NCBI GenBank assembly: GCA_036386515.1
Contig: DASVVO010000043.1
Span: 1 to 64,000, forward strand
Direction of reading: 5' to 3'
Length of the DNA: 64,000 nt
Source of the DNA: JAIVJZ01 sp036386515
GTDB lineage: Bacteria > Acidobacteriota > Blastocatellia > Pyrinomonadales > Pyrinomonadaceae
Shown here in pieces: positions 11,721 to 20,718 of the stretch (position 1 is the first letter of the stretch; the number at the start of each line of letters is the position of its first letter). A program made the translations under genes and the position numbers. The notes under the pieces were generated by a model. It saw only the letters and a list, made by a program, of their open reading frames with translations, made no database searches and was not told the origin of the DNA.

Positions 11721-13340
11721 ATGGACAATATCAAAATTCTGGTATCCGACGATGTGAGCGAGAGCGGACTCGAACCTTTGCGCGCCGCGGGTTTCACGGT
11801 GGAAAAACGCACCGGACTCAAGCCCGACGAACTGCGCGAGATCGTGCGCGACTATGATGGCCTGGTCGTGCGTAGCGAAACGAAAGTGACGGCCGCCGTG
11901 ATGGACGAGGCGGTGCGCCTGCGCGCCATCGGGCGCGCCGGGGTCGGCGTTGACAACATAGACGTGCCGGCCGCCACCTCGCGCGGCATCATCGTGATGA
12001 ACGCGCCCGACGGCAACACGATGACGACCGCCGAACACACGCTCGCGCTGCTGCTCGCGCTGGCGCGCCGCGTGCCGCAGGCGCACGCGAGCTTGCAGGA
12101 CGGCAAATGGGAGCGGAAGAAATTCGTCGGCGTAGAGTTGCGCGGCAAGACGCTCGGCGTGGTCGGTCTCGGGCGCATCGGTCGCGTGGTGGCGAGCCGC
12201 GCGCGCGGCTTCGAGATGAAGGTGCTGGCGTTCGACCCGTTCGTCGCGCCCGAACAGGCGCGCGACATGGAGTTGGAACTCGCGCCGCTCGAAGTGGTGT
12301 GCGCCCGCGCCGACTTTCTCACCGTTCACACGCCGCTCACGGCGGAAACGCGCGGCATCATCGGGGCGCGCGAGTTCGCTTCGATGAAGCCCGACGTGCG
12401 CATCATCAATTGCGCGCGCGGCGGTCTGATAGACGAACGCGCGCTCTACGACGCTTTGAAAGAGGGACGCGTGGCGGGAGCCGCGCTCGACGTGTTCGAG
12501 GAAGAACCGCCGTCGCCGACGAATCCGCTCCTGCAATTCGACGGCGTGATCACGACGCCGCATCTCGGCGCGTCAACGAAAGAGGCGCAGGAAGGCGTGG
12601 CCGTGACGGTCGCCGAGCAGATGCGCGACTACTTTCAGACGGGCGCGCTGCGTGGCGCGGTCAACGCCCCCGCGCTCGGCGCGCAGGAGTTGCACACGCT
12701 CTCGCCCTATCTCGTGCTCGCCGAACGCCTCGGGAGATTTCAGGCGCAGTTGTTGGACGAGGCCGTGCGCGAAGTGAAGATCGAGTATGCGGGAGAGTTG
12801 GCGGAACTGGAGGCCGCTCCCGTCACGCGCGCGTTTCTCGCCGGGCTGTTGCGCCACATGAGCGCGCGCGTCAACGTCGTCAACGCGTTTCTCATCGCGG
12901 AAGAACGCGGCATCACGGTGACGACTTCATACACGCGCGGCGTGGGGCAGGAGTTGTCCTCCGCCATCACGACGCGGGTCGTGACGGCCACGGGCGAGCA
13001 GAGCGTCTCCGGCGGGCTGTTCGGTTCCAGGGGAGCCGGCGGCTCCGGCGGCGGCGACGGGCGCATCACGGAGATCAACGGCTTCCGCATCGAAGCGATC
13101 CCTTCGGGGCACATGATCGTCACGCGCAATCGCGACGTGCCCGGCGTCATCGGCCGCGTCGGCACCATCCTCGGCGCGCACGGCGTCAACGTCAGCCGCT
13201 TTCATCTGGGGCGGCGCGAGCGCGGGGGCGAGGCCATGGCCGTCATCGAAACCGACGCGCCGCTCGACGATACGACGCTTGACGAGTTGCGAACCTTCGA
13301 GCACATCGTCTCGGCGCGCCGCATCGTGCTTGAATCGTGA
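11721..13340 (+). CDS. serA: D-3-phosphoglycerate dehydrogenase
   Basis: This is the first enzyme of serine synthesis, oxidising 3-phosphoglycerate to 3-phosphohydroxypyruvate with NAD. At 539 residues it is the long form. The nucleotide-binding loop is GLGRIG (149-154). The catalytic residues are Arg233 (CARGG), Glu262 (DVFEEEP) and His281 (HLGAST). An intervening allosteric substrate-binding domain and a C-terminal ACT domain (about 460-539) follow, implying serine feedback control. Serine supply connects to the glycine-cleavage operon elsewhere in the window, but the two are not linked. Confidence 0.96.
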   Translation: MDNIKILVSDDVSESGLEPLRAAGFTVEKRTGLKPDELREIVRDYDGLVVRSETKVTAAVMDEAVRLRAIGRAGVGVDNIDVPAATSRGIIVMNAPDGNTMTTAEHTLALLLALARRVPQAHASLQDGKWERKKFVGVELRGKTLGVVGLGRIGRVVASRARGFEMKVLAFDPFVAPEQARDMELELAPLEVVCARADFLTVHTPLTAETRGIIGAREFASMKPDVRIINCARGGLIDERALYDALKEGRVAGAALDVFEEEPPSPTNPLLQFDGVITTPHLGASTKEAQEGVAVTVAEQMRDYFQTGALRGAVNAPALGAQELHTLSPYLVLAERLGRFQAQLLDEAVREVKIEYAGELAELEAAPVTRAFLAGLLRHMSARVNVVNAFLIAEERGITVTTSYTRGVGQELSSAITTRVVTATGEQSVSGGLFGSRGAGGSGGGDGRITEINGFRIEAIPSGHMIVTRNRDVPGVIGRVGTILGAHGVNVSRFHLGRRERGGEAMAVIETDAPLDDTTLDELRTFEHIVSARRIVLES

Positions 13341-13350
13341 GAGGGCATTG

Positions 13351-14100
13351 ATGAAGATCAAAGCGGCGCGATTATTACGAAGGCTGCTGCTCGGCGGCGC
13401 GCTCTCCCTGACGCTCGCGTGCGCCGCGTTTACCGGGGAGCTGGCGGCGGAAACCAATCACGCGTTGGTGGCGGCGAGCGTTCCGGCGAGCGGCGAACAG
13501 GCGGGCATCTCGAAAGATGTGCCCGGAAAAATCGACGCGCGGGCGCGCTATCTTTTTTACCTGCACGGGCGCATCGTCGAGGATAAAGGCATCCGCCCCA
13601 TGAGCGAACAGCACGGCGTCTACGAGTACGAAAAGATTTTGGAGACGTTCAAAGAGGCGGGCTTCATGGTCATCAGCGAAGCGCGCGCGAAAGGTACGGA
13701 TGTCGGGCAGTATGCGGCGAAGGTGGCGGGGCAGGTGAGCGCGCTGCTCAAGGCGGGAGTGTCGCCGCGCCACATCACGGTCGTCGGGGCGTCGAAGGGT
13801 TCGATGATCGCGATGCACGTCTCGTCGCTGCTCAAAGAGCGGGAGGTCAACTTCGTCTTGATCGCCGGTTGCGGCGAACAGACGTTGAAGAATCCCGAAT
13901 TGGACTTGAACGGCCGCGTGCTCTCCATTTACGACGCGAGCGACGCGGGCGCGGGAACGTGTGAGAAACTTCTCGCGCGCTCCGGGGGGTTGAACCGGCG
14001 CGACGAAGTTAAGCTCAACCTCAAACTCGGACACGGCTTTATCTATCGCCCGCTCAAAGAATGGGTCGCACCCACCGTGGAATGGGCGAAACAGCCGTAG
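13351..14100 (+). CDS. Secreted alpha/beta-hydrolase-like protein
   Basis: The product is 249 residues with a signal sequence (residues 1-34; membrane segment LLLGGALSLTLACAAF). The remainder fits an alpha/beta-hydrolase fold. A strand ending LFYLHG (68-73, possible oxyanion site) is followed by a nucleophile elbow GASKG with Ser148, and by YDASDAGAGTC and HGF near the C-terminus that could supply the acid and base. The substrate is unknown. ATG at 13351, 10 bp after the serA stop with GAGAGGG upstream, is chosen over the longer open frame because it gives a clean signal peptide. Confidence 0.75.
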   Translation: MKIKAARLLRRLLLGGALSLTLACAAFTGELAAETNHALVAASVPASGEQAGISKDVPGKIDARARYLFYLHGRIVEDKGIRPMSEQHGVYEYEKILETFKEAGFMVISEARAKGTDVGQYAAKVAGQVSALLKAGVSPRHITVVGASKGSMIAMHVSSLLKEREVNFVLIAGCGEQTLKNPELDLNGRVLSIYDASDAGAGTCEKLLARSGGLNRRDEVKLNLKLGHGFIYRPLKEWVAPTVEWAKQP

Positions 14101-14162
14101 CGAATCAACGAAGTCAAAAAATCAAGAGCAAGTGCGGCGTTGAGGCGAAGGGCGCATGCAAA

Positions 14163-14182
14163 GTGAGAGTTGCAACTCTCAC
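14163..14182. other. Perfect 20-bp palindrome between convergent genes
   Basis: GTGAGAGTTG is followed directly by its reverse complement, with no loop. It lies 62 bp after the hydrolase stop and 108 bp from the end of the VWFA gene. A dyad without a loop suits a protein-binding site better than an RNA hairpin, but neither is shown. Confidence 0.4.
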
Positions 14183-14289
14183 CTTTGAGATTGAACAGGC
14201 TTTCCTCCGCGCCCCCTCAGCGCGGCATGTGTGCGCGCCGCCGCGCCGACAACCTTTATCCCGCCCGCGAATAAAATCAGCGGGCATCT

Positions 14290-16593
14290 TCACTCAACCA
14301 TAAATTTTGCGCGTTGCCTGGCCGTCGTCTTCGAGACGCGGTCGATGGCCGTGATCTGGATGGCATAACTGCCGGAGGCGAGGCTCGCGAGGGAAATCTC
14401 GGCGGCGTAGGGGAGGCTCGTGAAATCGGTGACGCCCTCCGTGTTGAGTTTGCGAAGGGGCGACGTGATGACGGGTTGATCGTCGCGGAACACTTGCACT
14501 TGCAGGGCGATGTCCGGGCTGCCGCCGCTGTCAGGCGCGCGCGCCGCGTTGTAGACGTAGGTGAAGAAGCGGAGGCGCGAGGTGCGCGCGAGGCGGCGAT
14601 CCACCGCGATGACGGCGGGGAGCGCGTCCGTGGTCGCGTCTTTCGCGGGCGCGACCTCGTCGCCCGTTTGCTCTCCGAGAAAGAGGCTGCTCAGGGCGAG
14701 TTTGCCCTTGCCGAGGTCGGGGATTTCGACCCACTGCGACGCGCTGCCGGTGCGCCCGCCGCGCGCTTCCCGTGCCGCGATGCGAACTTGATAGATGCCC
14801 GGCGTGATCGGCAGATGCGTGCTCACGATGAAGCGATTCGACCCCGGCGCGGCGGGCGAGGCATCCGGGGCGGCGGCGGCGGCCTTCGGCGTGACGCTCA
14901 GGCTGCGCTGGAAAGACTGCTTGAGTTCGCCGCGCTCGTCGTAGAGCGCGCCGACTACTTCGACTTGCTCCGTCTGCGCCTTGTCGTCGGCGGCAGCGGC
15001 GGGCGCGCTCGCGCCGAGATCAACCTGGATGGAAGTGGTTAAGAGCATGCCGCGCGCCGGGAGGCTGAAGTAGTTGAGCGCGAGCGAGGTGGGGAGCGCG
15101 GCCTTCGGGTAGAGTGAATGCAGGGCGGCGATCAATTCTTTGTTCCGCGCCGTGCCCGCCGCGGGCGCATCCTTCTCTTTAGCAGCCTTCTCTTTGGCGT
15201 CCTTTTCTCTCGCGTCCTTCCCGCGCCTGGCTTCATCCCTGTTGCGCGCGGGTTCGGGCGGCGGCGTCGTGTAATAGCCGCGCTGCACGTGGACGCTCAC
15301 CTCCGCGCGACCCTTCACGCTCACTTCGATGCGCTGGAATTTGCCGCCGCGCTGCTCCGCGCTCTCCGGCCGCCACGCCAGCAGGTAATAGACCGAAGTC
15401 TCTTTGAAGGCTTTGGCGAGGGCATCGGTGAGGGCGTTCGTGTTGAGCAGCGCGCGCCCGCCGGTGTCTTCGGCGATGAGGCGCAGCGGCTCTTGCCGCG
15501 CCGTCGCCTCGTTGAGCGAGCCGGCGGAGAGTTGTCCCGCGAGGTCGGGCGCAGCGTCGCTCGAAGCGTCGGGCACGCCGCCCACGTCCGCCGTCAAACC
15601 GCGCGCGTCGAGCGTGTAGACGACGACCCCGGCACGCACCGCCGCGTCCGTCACGCGCCGCAAACTTTCTCCCATGTTTGAACGCTGCATCTCGACGGGG
15701 AAACCGTCCGAGATCAGATAGACGATCTTGCGACCGGGGAGCGGGGCGAGCGAGCGCAACATGCCGCGCAGGCTGTTGAGCGTGTTCGTGGCCGCCGCCG
15801 CGCTCGACTGGACGAGGTAGGTCGCGCGCTGACGCACCTGCGATTCCGCCATCGCGCGTGCGCTCTGCTGGTTGCCGAAGCCGATATTCTCCCTGAGCAC
15901 GGCCTCGATGAAATAGTTGAGCACGTTCGGATCGTTTCGCTCGATCGCCAGAGCCTGGAGTTCGGTCATCGCCGGGCGTTGGAAATCGCGCACCGTGGCT
16001 TCGCGCAGCTTGAGACGCGAGGCGGCCGCGCGCAGCACGCGCTTGTCGTCGGAGAGTTGTTGGAGGAAGCCGAGTTGGTTACTGGCGGTTGCGATAACGG
16101 CCTGATCGTTTTGTCCCATCTGCTCTTCGACGAAGCGGAGCAAGAGATTGCGCGTGCGCGCCAGGCTGCCGGGCGAGAGGTGCAGATCGTCCACGAAGAA
16201 CAGGACGTTGCGCCCGCGGTCGAGCGGTTTGGCGGAGGCGTTGGAGGCGTTGGCGGCGGGAGTCGCTGTGAGGCCGCCGCGCGCCGCCGCGAGTTGCGCG
16301 TCTTCGTCGATGCTGCCGGCCGTCACGCGCTCGAAGAAGGTGATGACGCGCGGTGCGCCGTTCACGCGCAGCTCAAACTGTTCCGGCTTGAGGCCGTCAA
16401 CAAACTTCCCGCCCTTGTCCAGGACGATCACGTCGGTCTGGACGAGTTCGGTGTTGACGCGGATGATGTCGTCCGGCGTGTCGGGAGGCGCGCCCGGCTG
16501 TGGCTGTTGCGCGCGGATGCACGGGGCGTGCGACAGGCAGAGAAGCAGAAGCAGAACCGGAGCGCGCCGGATGAAAATGGTTTTTGAGAGCAT
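14290..16593 (-). CDS. VWFA-related domain protein, secreted
   Basis: The 767-residue protein has a signal peptide (about 1-28) and a von Willebrand factor A domain of the type described as the VWFA-related Acidobacterial domain. The N-terminal part reads TELVQTDVIVLDKGGKFVDGL, a family hallmark. The Rossmann-like core is RNVLFFVDDLHLS near residue 130, so the metal-site DxSxS is replaced by DDLHLS. After the core come a Lys/Glu-rich linker (about 455-485) and beta-rich C-terminal repeats. The function of the family is unknown. ATG at 16593 is preferred to an in-frame TTG nine bases earlier. It is convergent with the hydrolase gene and a good taxonomic marker. Confidence 0.85.
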   Translation of the reverse strand: MLSKTIFIRRAPVLLLLLCLSHAPCIRAQQPQPGAPPDTPDDIIRVNTELVQTDVIVLDKGGKFVDGLKPEQFELRVNGAPRVITFFERVTAGSIDEDAQLAAARGGLTATPAANASNASAKPLDRGRNVLFFVDDLHLSPGSLARTRNLLLRFVEEQMGQNDQAVIATASNQLGFLQQLSDDKRVLRAAASRLKLREATVRDFQRPAMTELQALAIERNDPNVLNYFIEAVLRENIGFGNQQSARAMAESQVRQRATYLVQSSAAAATNTLNSLRGMLRSLAPLPGRKIVYLISDGFPVEMQRSNMGESLRRVTDAAVRAGVVVYTLDARGLTADVGGVPDASSDAAPDLAGQLSAGSLNEATARQEPLRLIAEDTGGRALLNTNALTDALAKAFKETSVYYLLAWRPESAEQRGGKFQRIEVSVKGRAEVSVHVQRGYYTTPPPEPARNRDEARRGKDAREKDAKEKAAKEKDAPAAGTARNKELIAALHSLYPKAALPTSLALNYFSLPARGMLLTTSIQVDLGASAPAAAADDKAQTEQVEVVGALYDERGELKQSFQRSLSVTPKAAAAAPDASPAAPGSNRFIVSTHLPITPGIYQVRIAAREARGGRTGSASQWVEIPDLGKGKLALSSLFLGEQTGDEVAPAKDATTDALPAVIAVDRRLARTSRLRFFTYVYNAARAPDSGGSPDIALQVQVFRDDQPVITSPLRKLNTEGVTDFTSLPYAAEISLASLASGSYAIQITAIDRVSKTTARQRAKFMVE

Positions 16594-16808
16594 TGCCGAC
16601 AAGCCTGTGCAGAAGAAGTGAAGGGAGACGTTGACGCGGGCATCATAGCACCGGAGCGGGCGCGGCGCGAAAGCGGAGTTACAGGCACAGGGGCGTGCCG
16701 TAGAACTTTCGCCGCGCGCCGCCCGTATACACCGCCGTCGTGAAGGAAGTTTAAGACGCCCGACCGCAACGCTTACTCCGGGCGTTTGCCGGAATTGGAG
16801 GAAGTCTC

Positions 16809-17723
16809 TTGAGTGAAAACGCCGTGACCCTTTCGCTGGCTCGCGTCTCGAAAAAATTCGACGAGTTCGTGGCGGTTGACGAACTGAGTTTGGAAGTTCG
16901 CGCCGGGCGGATTTTCGGCTTGATCGGGCCGAACGGCGCGGGCAAAACCACCACCATCCGCATGATCGTCAACATCCTCGTGCCCGATTCCGGCCGCATC
17001 GAACTCTTCGGCGAACAGATGTCCGAACGGCTTCAAGACCGCATCGGCTATCTTCCCGAAGAGCGCGGCCTCTACAAAAAGATGCGCGTCGGCGAGCAGT
17101 TGCGCTACTTCGGCGAGTTGAAAGGTCTGACGGCGCGCGAGGCCGAGACGCGACTCGACCGCTGGCTCGAACGCTTGAAACTGTCCGAGTGGAAACAGCA
17201 CAAGACCGACGAACTCTCCAAAGGCATGCAGCAGAAGATTCAGTTCATCACGACCGTGATGCACGAACCCGACCTGCTCATCCTCGACGAAGTTTTCTCC
17301 GGCCTCGACCCCGTCAACGCCGAGTTGATGAAAGACGTGCTGCTCGAACTGAAGGCCGAAGGCCGCACGATCATCTTCTCCACGCACATGATGTCGCAAG
17401 CCGAACAACTCTGCGACGACATCTGCCTCATCAACCGCTCGCGCAAAGTTTTGGAGGGAAGCCTGCGAGAGGTGAAAAGCAGTTTCGGCCGTCGCGCCGT
17501 CGCGCTCAGGGCTGAGGGCGGCGACGCGACGCTCGCCGACGAGCGGCTCGTGGCGGGCGTCAAGTCTCACGGCGACTACGTGGAAGTCATGCTGGCCGAA
17601 GGGGCGGATGCCCAGGAGTTGCTGCGCCGTCTCGTGGAGAGCGGGGCGCGCGTGACGCGCTTCGAACAGGTGGAGCCGAGTTTGCACGACATCTTTTTAC
17701 AGAAGGTGGGAGAAGGCGCATGA
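16809..17723 (+). CDS. ABC transporter ATP-binding protein
   Basis: This cytoplasmic ATPase subunit powers the adjacent ABC-2 permease. The 304 residues include Walker A GPNGAGKTT (40-48), Q-loop, signature LSKGMQQK, Walker B LLILDEVFSGLD and H-loop STHMM. A C-terminal DUF4162-like region follows, as in NatA-type exporters. The TTG start has GGAGG 7 bp upstream. The stop overlaps the permease start by four bases (ATGA), so the two are translationally coupled. The substrate cannot be told from sequence. Confidence 0.94.
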   Translation: MSENAVTLSLARVSKKFDEFVAVDELSLEVRAGRIFGLIGPNGAGKTTTIRMIVNILVPDSGRIELFGEQMSERLQDRIGYLPEERGLYKKMRVGEQLRYFGELKGLTAREAETRLDRWLERLKLSEWKQHKTDELSKGMQQKIQFITTVMHEPDLLILDEVFSGLDPVNAELMKDVLLELKAEGRTIIFSTHMMSQAEQLCDDICLINRSRKVLEGSLREVKSSFGRRAVALRAEGGDATLADERLVAGVKSHGDYVEVMLAEGADAQELLRRLVESGARVTRFEQVEPSLHDIFLQKVGEGA

Positions 17724-19084
17724 AGAAACTACAGGTCATCATCCGGCGCGAATATCTCGGCCGCCTCCGCACCAAGGGCTTCATCATCTCCTCGGTGCTC
17801 GGCCCGCTCATCATGATCGGCTTCGTGGTGGTGCCCGGCCTGCTCATCGGGATACAGACGGGCAGCGCGACGAAGGTCGCCGTCGTTGACCTGACGGGGA
17901 AGATGTACGAGGGCATCCGCGAGTCGATTCTGACGAAACGCGACGACGAAGGCGGGCGCGGCGGCGGCGGGCAACAGAATCAACCGCCGCGCGCCGCCTC
18001 CGCGCCGGATCGTGAGGCGCAACTGCGAAAGGCGGCCGGCGCGCTCGGCGCGCGCTACGAGGTCGAGCAGGTGACGCCCGGCGGGCGTTCGTCGGAAGAG
18101 ATCAAGCAGGAGTTGAACGCGCGCGTGCGGAAAGGCGACCTGGGCGGCTACGTCGTCCTGCCGGAAAAGATTTTGGAAGAGGGGCGCGCGGAATATTACG
18201 GGCGCAACGTGAGCGACCCGATCACGACGGCGCAATTGCGGCAGAGTTTGAACCGCGCCGTCGTCGAACAACGCCTGCGCGAGGCGAACATCGATCAGGT
18301 GCGCGTGCGCGAATTGTCGAAGGGCATCGAGTTGGAGATGACGAAGGTGAGCGAGGGCGGGGTGGAACGCGACAGCGGCGGCGGCTTCGCCGTGGCGATG
18401 TTCGTCAGCTTCTTCATCTACATGGCGATTTTGATGTACGGGCAGGTTATTCTCTCGTCGGTCGTGGAAGAGAAGACGACGCGCGTGTCCGAGGTGCTGT
18501 TCTCTTCGGTCAAACCGTTTCACCTGATGCTCGGGAAACTGGTGGGCGTTGCGCTGGTCGCCATCACGCAGTATATGATCTGGGCGGTGGCCTTCGGCGT
18601 GTTCGCGCTCTACGGCGCGACGATGCTATCGGCGCGCGGGATGGACGTGCCGCTGCCGCGCCTGCCGCTCTCTTTCGCCGTCTACGCGCTCCTGTTTTTC
18701 ATTCTCGGATTTTTGATGTATGCCACGATCTACATGCTCGTCGGCGCGATGGTGACGACGGAGAAGGAAGCCGGGCAGATGGCCTTGCCCGTCATCTTCC
18801 TCTCGGTGATCAGCATCTATCTGGCGTTTCCCGTCATACGCAACCCAAACTCGTCTTTCGCCTTCTGGATTTCCATCGCGCCCTTCTTCTCGCCGATCAC
18901 GATGCTCGTCCGCATCATGACGGAGGTGCCTCCCTTCTGGCAGATCGCGCTCTCGCTGGCCGTCGGGTTCGCGAGCGTGGTTGCGATGGTCTGGGTGGCG
19001 GCGCGCATCTACCGCGTCGGCATGTTGATGTACGGCAAGAGCGCGAGCCTTCCCGAAGTCGTGCGCTGGCTGAGGCAGAGTTGA
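17720..19084 (+). CDS. ABC-2 type transporter permease
   Basis: This 454-residue membrane subunit partners the preceding ATPase. One helix near residues 24-44 is followed by a large extracytoplasmic domain (about 45-225) and at least five C-terminal helices (about 226-440), the NatB/YhaP arrangement. The KxTRVSEVLFSSVKP motif between the first and second C-terminal helices is typical of ABC-2 permeases. The external domain has a low-complexity Gly/Gln stretch. The gene is followed directly by a heptad repeat element. Confidence 0.92.
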   Translation: MKKLQVIIRREYLGRLRTKGFIISSVLGPLIMIGFVVVPGLLIGIQTGSATKVAVVDLTGKMYEGIRESILTKRDDEGGRGGGGQQNQPPRAASAPDREAQLRKAAGALGARYEVEQVTPGGRSSEEIKQELNARVRKGDLGGYVVLPEKILEEGRAEYYGRNVSDPITTAQLRQSLNRAVVEQRLREANIDQVRVRELSKGIELEMTKVSEGGVERDSGGGFAVAMFVSFFIYMAILMYGQVILSSVVEEKTTRVSEVLFSSVKPFHLMLGKLVGVALVAITQYMIWAVAFGVFALYGATMLSARGMDVPLPRLPLSFAVYALLFFILGFLMYATIYMLVGAMVTTEKEAGQMALPVIFLSVISIYLAFPVIRNPNSSFAFWISIAPFFSPITMLVRIMTEVPPFWQIALSLAVGFASVVAMVWVAARIYRVGMLMYGKSASLPEVVRWLRQS

Positions 19085-19088
19085 AGAT

Positions 19089-19214
19089 TGTCCGTGGTCA
19101 GTTGTCAGTTGTCCGTGGTCAGTTGTTTGTGTTTCACGAGCAAGTGACTGAAGATGTGAGCGGCAACTTCGACCACAGGCGACAACTGACCACGGACAAC
19201 TGACAACCGACAAT
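19089..19214 (+). repeat. Heptad inverted repeat with conserved loop, copy 2
   Basis: Five left-arm units (GTCCGTG, GTCAGTT, GTCAGTT, GTCCGTG, GTCAGTT, 19090-19124) are complementary to 19180-19213. The loop is somewhat longer (about 55 nt) and the most diverged of the four, but keeps TGTG, TCACG, CAAGT and GAAGA in order. It starts within 6 nt of the permease stop and ends 6 nt before the next ATG. Confidence 0.85.
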
Positions 19215-19220
19215 TTTTTT

Positions 19221-19790
19221 ATGGGCACAGAGATCGAGAAGAAGTACCGGGTGAGCGTGGCAGAGGCCGAGAGTTTGCGCGGGCGTCTGCGCGCGGCCGG
19301 AGCGGAGGCGCGCGGCGAGGAATTCGAGGAGAACACGTTGTACGCGGGGGCGGCGCTTGAGCGCGGCAATCGCGTGTTGCGTTTGCGGCGGGTGCGGGGC
19401 GGCCGCGCGGTCTTCACGTTCAAAGAGAGCCTGGCGGCGGGCGCGGGGGGCGTCAAGCGACGCCGCGAAGACGAGACGGAAGTGGCCGACCCCGAAGCCC
19501 TCGCCGCCATCCTCGACGCGCTCGGCTACACGCCCGCCGTCATTTACGAGAAGCGCAGGGAGACGTGGCGCGTGGCGGGCGTCGAAGTCGTGATCGACGA
19601 ACTGCCGTTCGGCCGGTTCGTCGAGATCGAAGGCACGGAGGAATCGATCCTTGAGGCCGAGCGACAACTCGAACTCCACGCGACGCAATTCGAACCGAAG
19701 TCTTACCCGCAGTTGACGCTCGAACAGGGAACGCGCCGGGGCGCGCTCGTCGAGTCGCGATTCGAGAAAGGAGCACACGAACATGGCTGA
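19221..19790 (+). CDS. CYTH domain protein
   Basis: This 189-residue protein belongs to the CYTH superfamily of class IV adenylate cyclases and thiamine-triphosphatase-like tunnel enzymes, which bind triphosphates with divalent metal. The N-terminal ExExK signature is present as EIEKK at residues 4-8. Basic and acidic residues of the tunnel follow in RVLRLRRVRGG, FTFKES, RREDETEV, YEKRRETW, VVIDELPFGRFVEIEG. Which triphosphate is used is not predictable. The stop overlaps the next gene by eight bases. Confidence 0.9.
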   Translation: MGTEIEKKYRVSVAEAESLRGRLRAAGAEARGEEFEENTLYAGAALERGNRVLRLRRVRGGRAVFTFKESLAAGAGGVKRRREDETEVADPEALAAILDALGYTPAVIYEKRRETWRVAGVEVVIDELPFGRFVEIEGTEESILEAERQLELHATQFEPKSYPQLTLEQGTRRGALVESRFEKGAHEHG

Positions 19791-20205
19791 CGATAGGCGC
19801 GAGGGCGCACACCCGCATTTCAACGATCGCGGCGCGGTGCGCTGGCACACGCATCTGGCCGACGCGCTCGCCGAAGCGAAGCGCGAAGGGAAGTTCGTCT
19901 TCGTCGAGCACGGCCGCTACGCTTGAGGGAACTGCCGCGCCCTCGTCGAGGGCATCATCCCGCAAACTTCCGTCGCCGCTGTGCTCAACGAGCACTACGT
20001 CTGTCTGGCTTCCAACTGCGACCGGCCGGAGCCTGAGATCAACGCCATCGGTGCGCGCCACATGTCTCACGCGCGCGCGCTGCCGTTCTGCCTCTATCTC
20101 GATGCGGAGGGGAATTTCATCCACGGCACGCAGGGCGGCGTCTCCGTCTATTCGTTCCGCGAAGATTTGGAGCGCGTGGTCAAAAGTCGCCCCGCATCTC
20201 TCTAA
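19783..20205 (+). CDS. Thioredoxin-like protein, candidate selenoprotein (UxxC)
   Basis: Read straight through one in-frame TGA (19924-19926), this is a 140-residue thioredoxin-fold protein. The strand KFVFVEHGRYA leads into TGA-Gly-Asn-Cys, exactly where thioredoxins have CxxC, so residue 48 would be selenocysteine and residue 51 the resolving cysteine. Downstream, the helix RALVEGIIP, the strand YVCLASN and a cis-proline loop ALPFCLYLD complete the fold, and no other stop interrupts it. Codon use is normal on both sides of the TGA. A hairpin at 19927-19961 has SECIS geometry. ATG at 19783 overlaps the CYTH stop and has AAAGGAG upstream. The alternative is a gene broken by a point mutation, which would have to hit this residue by chance. 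The substrate is unknown. Confidence 0.8.
19927..19961 (+). promoter_or_regulatory. Candidate bacterial SECIS hairpin
   Basis: Directly after the TGA, GGGA (19927-19930) can pair with TCCC (19958-19961). Inside, GCCCTC (19939-19944) pairs perfectly with GAGGGC (19948-19953) around a three-base loop GTC. The loop G is 19 nt from the TGA, which fits the known requirement of bacterial SelB-binding elements for an apical G a short fixed distance downstream. Confidence 0.6.
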
Positions 20206-20211
20206 CTCAAA

Positions 20212-20718
20212 ATGAACTCGTCATACATCTCGCCGAAGGCGGCCGTGAGGGAAAGCCTGATTCACGGGCGCGGCCTGTTCGCGGTCGAGACGATAGGGCG
20301 CGATGAGATCGTCGCCGTCAAAGGCGGGCACGTCTTCGACCGTCGCACGCTCGTCGAAGTCGAGCGCACGCTCGGCGCGGCGGAGATACAGATCGGCGAA
20401 GACCTCTTCATCGGCCCGCTCGCTGAAAGCGAACGCGAAGGGAGCATGATCTACAGCAACCACTCGTGCGCGCCGAACATCGGCGTGCGCGGGCAGATCA
20501 TCTTCGTCGCCATGCGCGACATCGAGGCCGGAGAGGAGTTGACGCACGACTGGGCGACGACCGACGATGATACCTACCGGATGGAATGTCGCTGCGGCGC
20601 GCCCGCGTGCCGTAAGATCATCACGGGGCAGGATTGGCGGCGCACCGAGTTGCAGGAAAAGTACGCGCCTTACATGTCCTGGTACCTGCTGGAAAAGATC
20701 GCCAAAGCGGGCGGCTGA
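20212..20718 (+). CDS. SET domain protein
   Basis: This 168-residue protein is a stand-alone SET domain, the fold of protein-lysine methyltransferases that use S-adenosylmethionine. Visible motifs are GRGLFAVETI (residues 20-29), the pseudoknot motif YSNHSCAPN, GEELTHDW, and a C-terminal post-SET-like cysteine cluster CRCGAPACR that may bind zinc. Bacterial members are sporadic and their substrates mostly unknown. It starts 7 bp after the thioredoxin-like gene and is probably co-transcribed with it. Confidence 0.9.
   Translation: MNSSYISPKAAVRESLIHGRGLFAVETIGRDEIVAVKGGHVFDRRTLVEVERTLGAAEIQIGEDLFIGPLAESEREGSMIYSNHSCAPNIGVRGQIIFVAMRDIEAGEELTHDWATTDDDTYRMECRCGAPACRKIITGQDWRRTELQEKYAPYMSWYLLEKIAKAGG

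Noticed and set aside
19981..20205. A separate 74-residue gene after the TGA
   Set aside because: Its GTG start lies in the middle of the thioredoxin fold, it lacks the active site, and the upstream frame has matching codon use and fold. It is better explained as the downstream part of one read-through gene.
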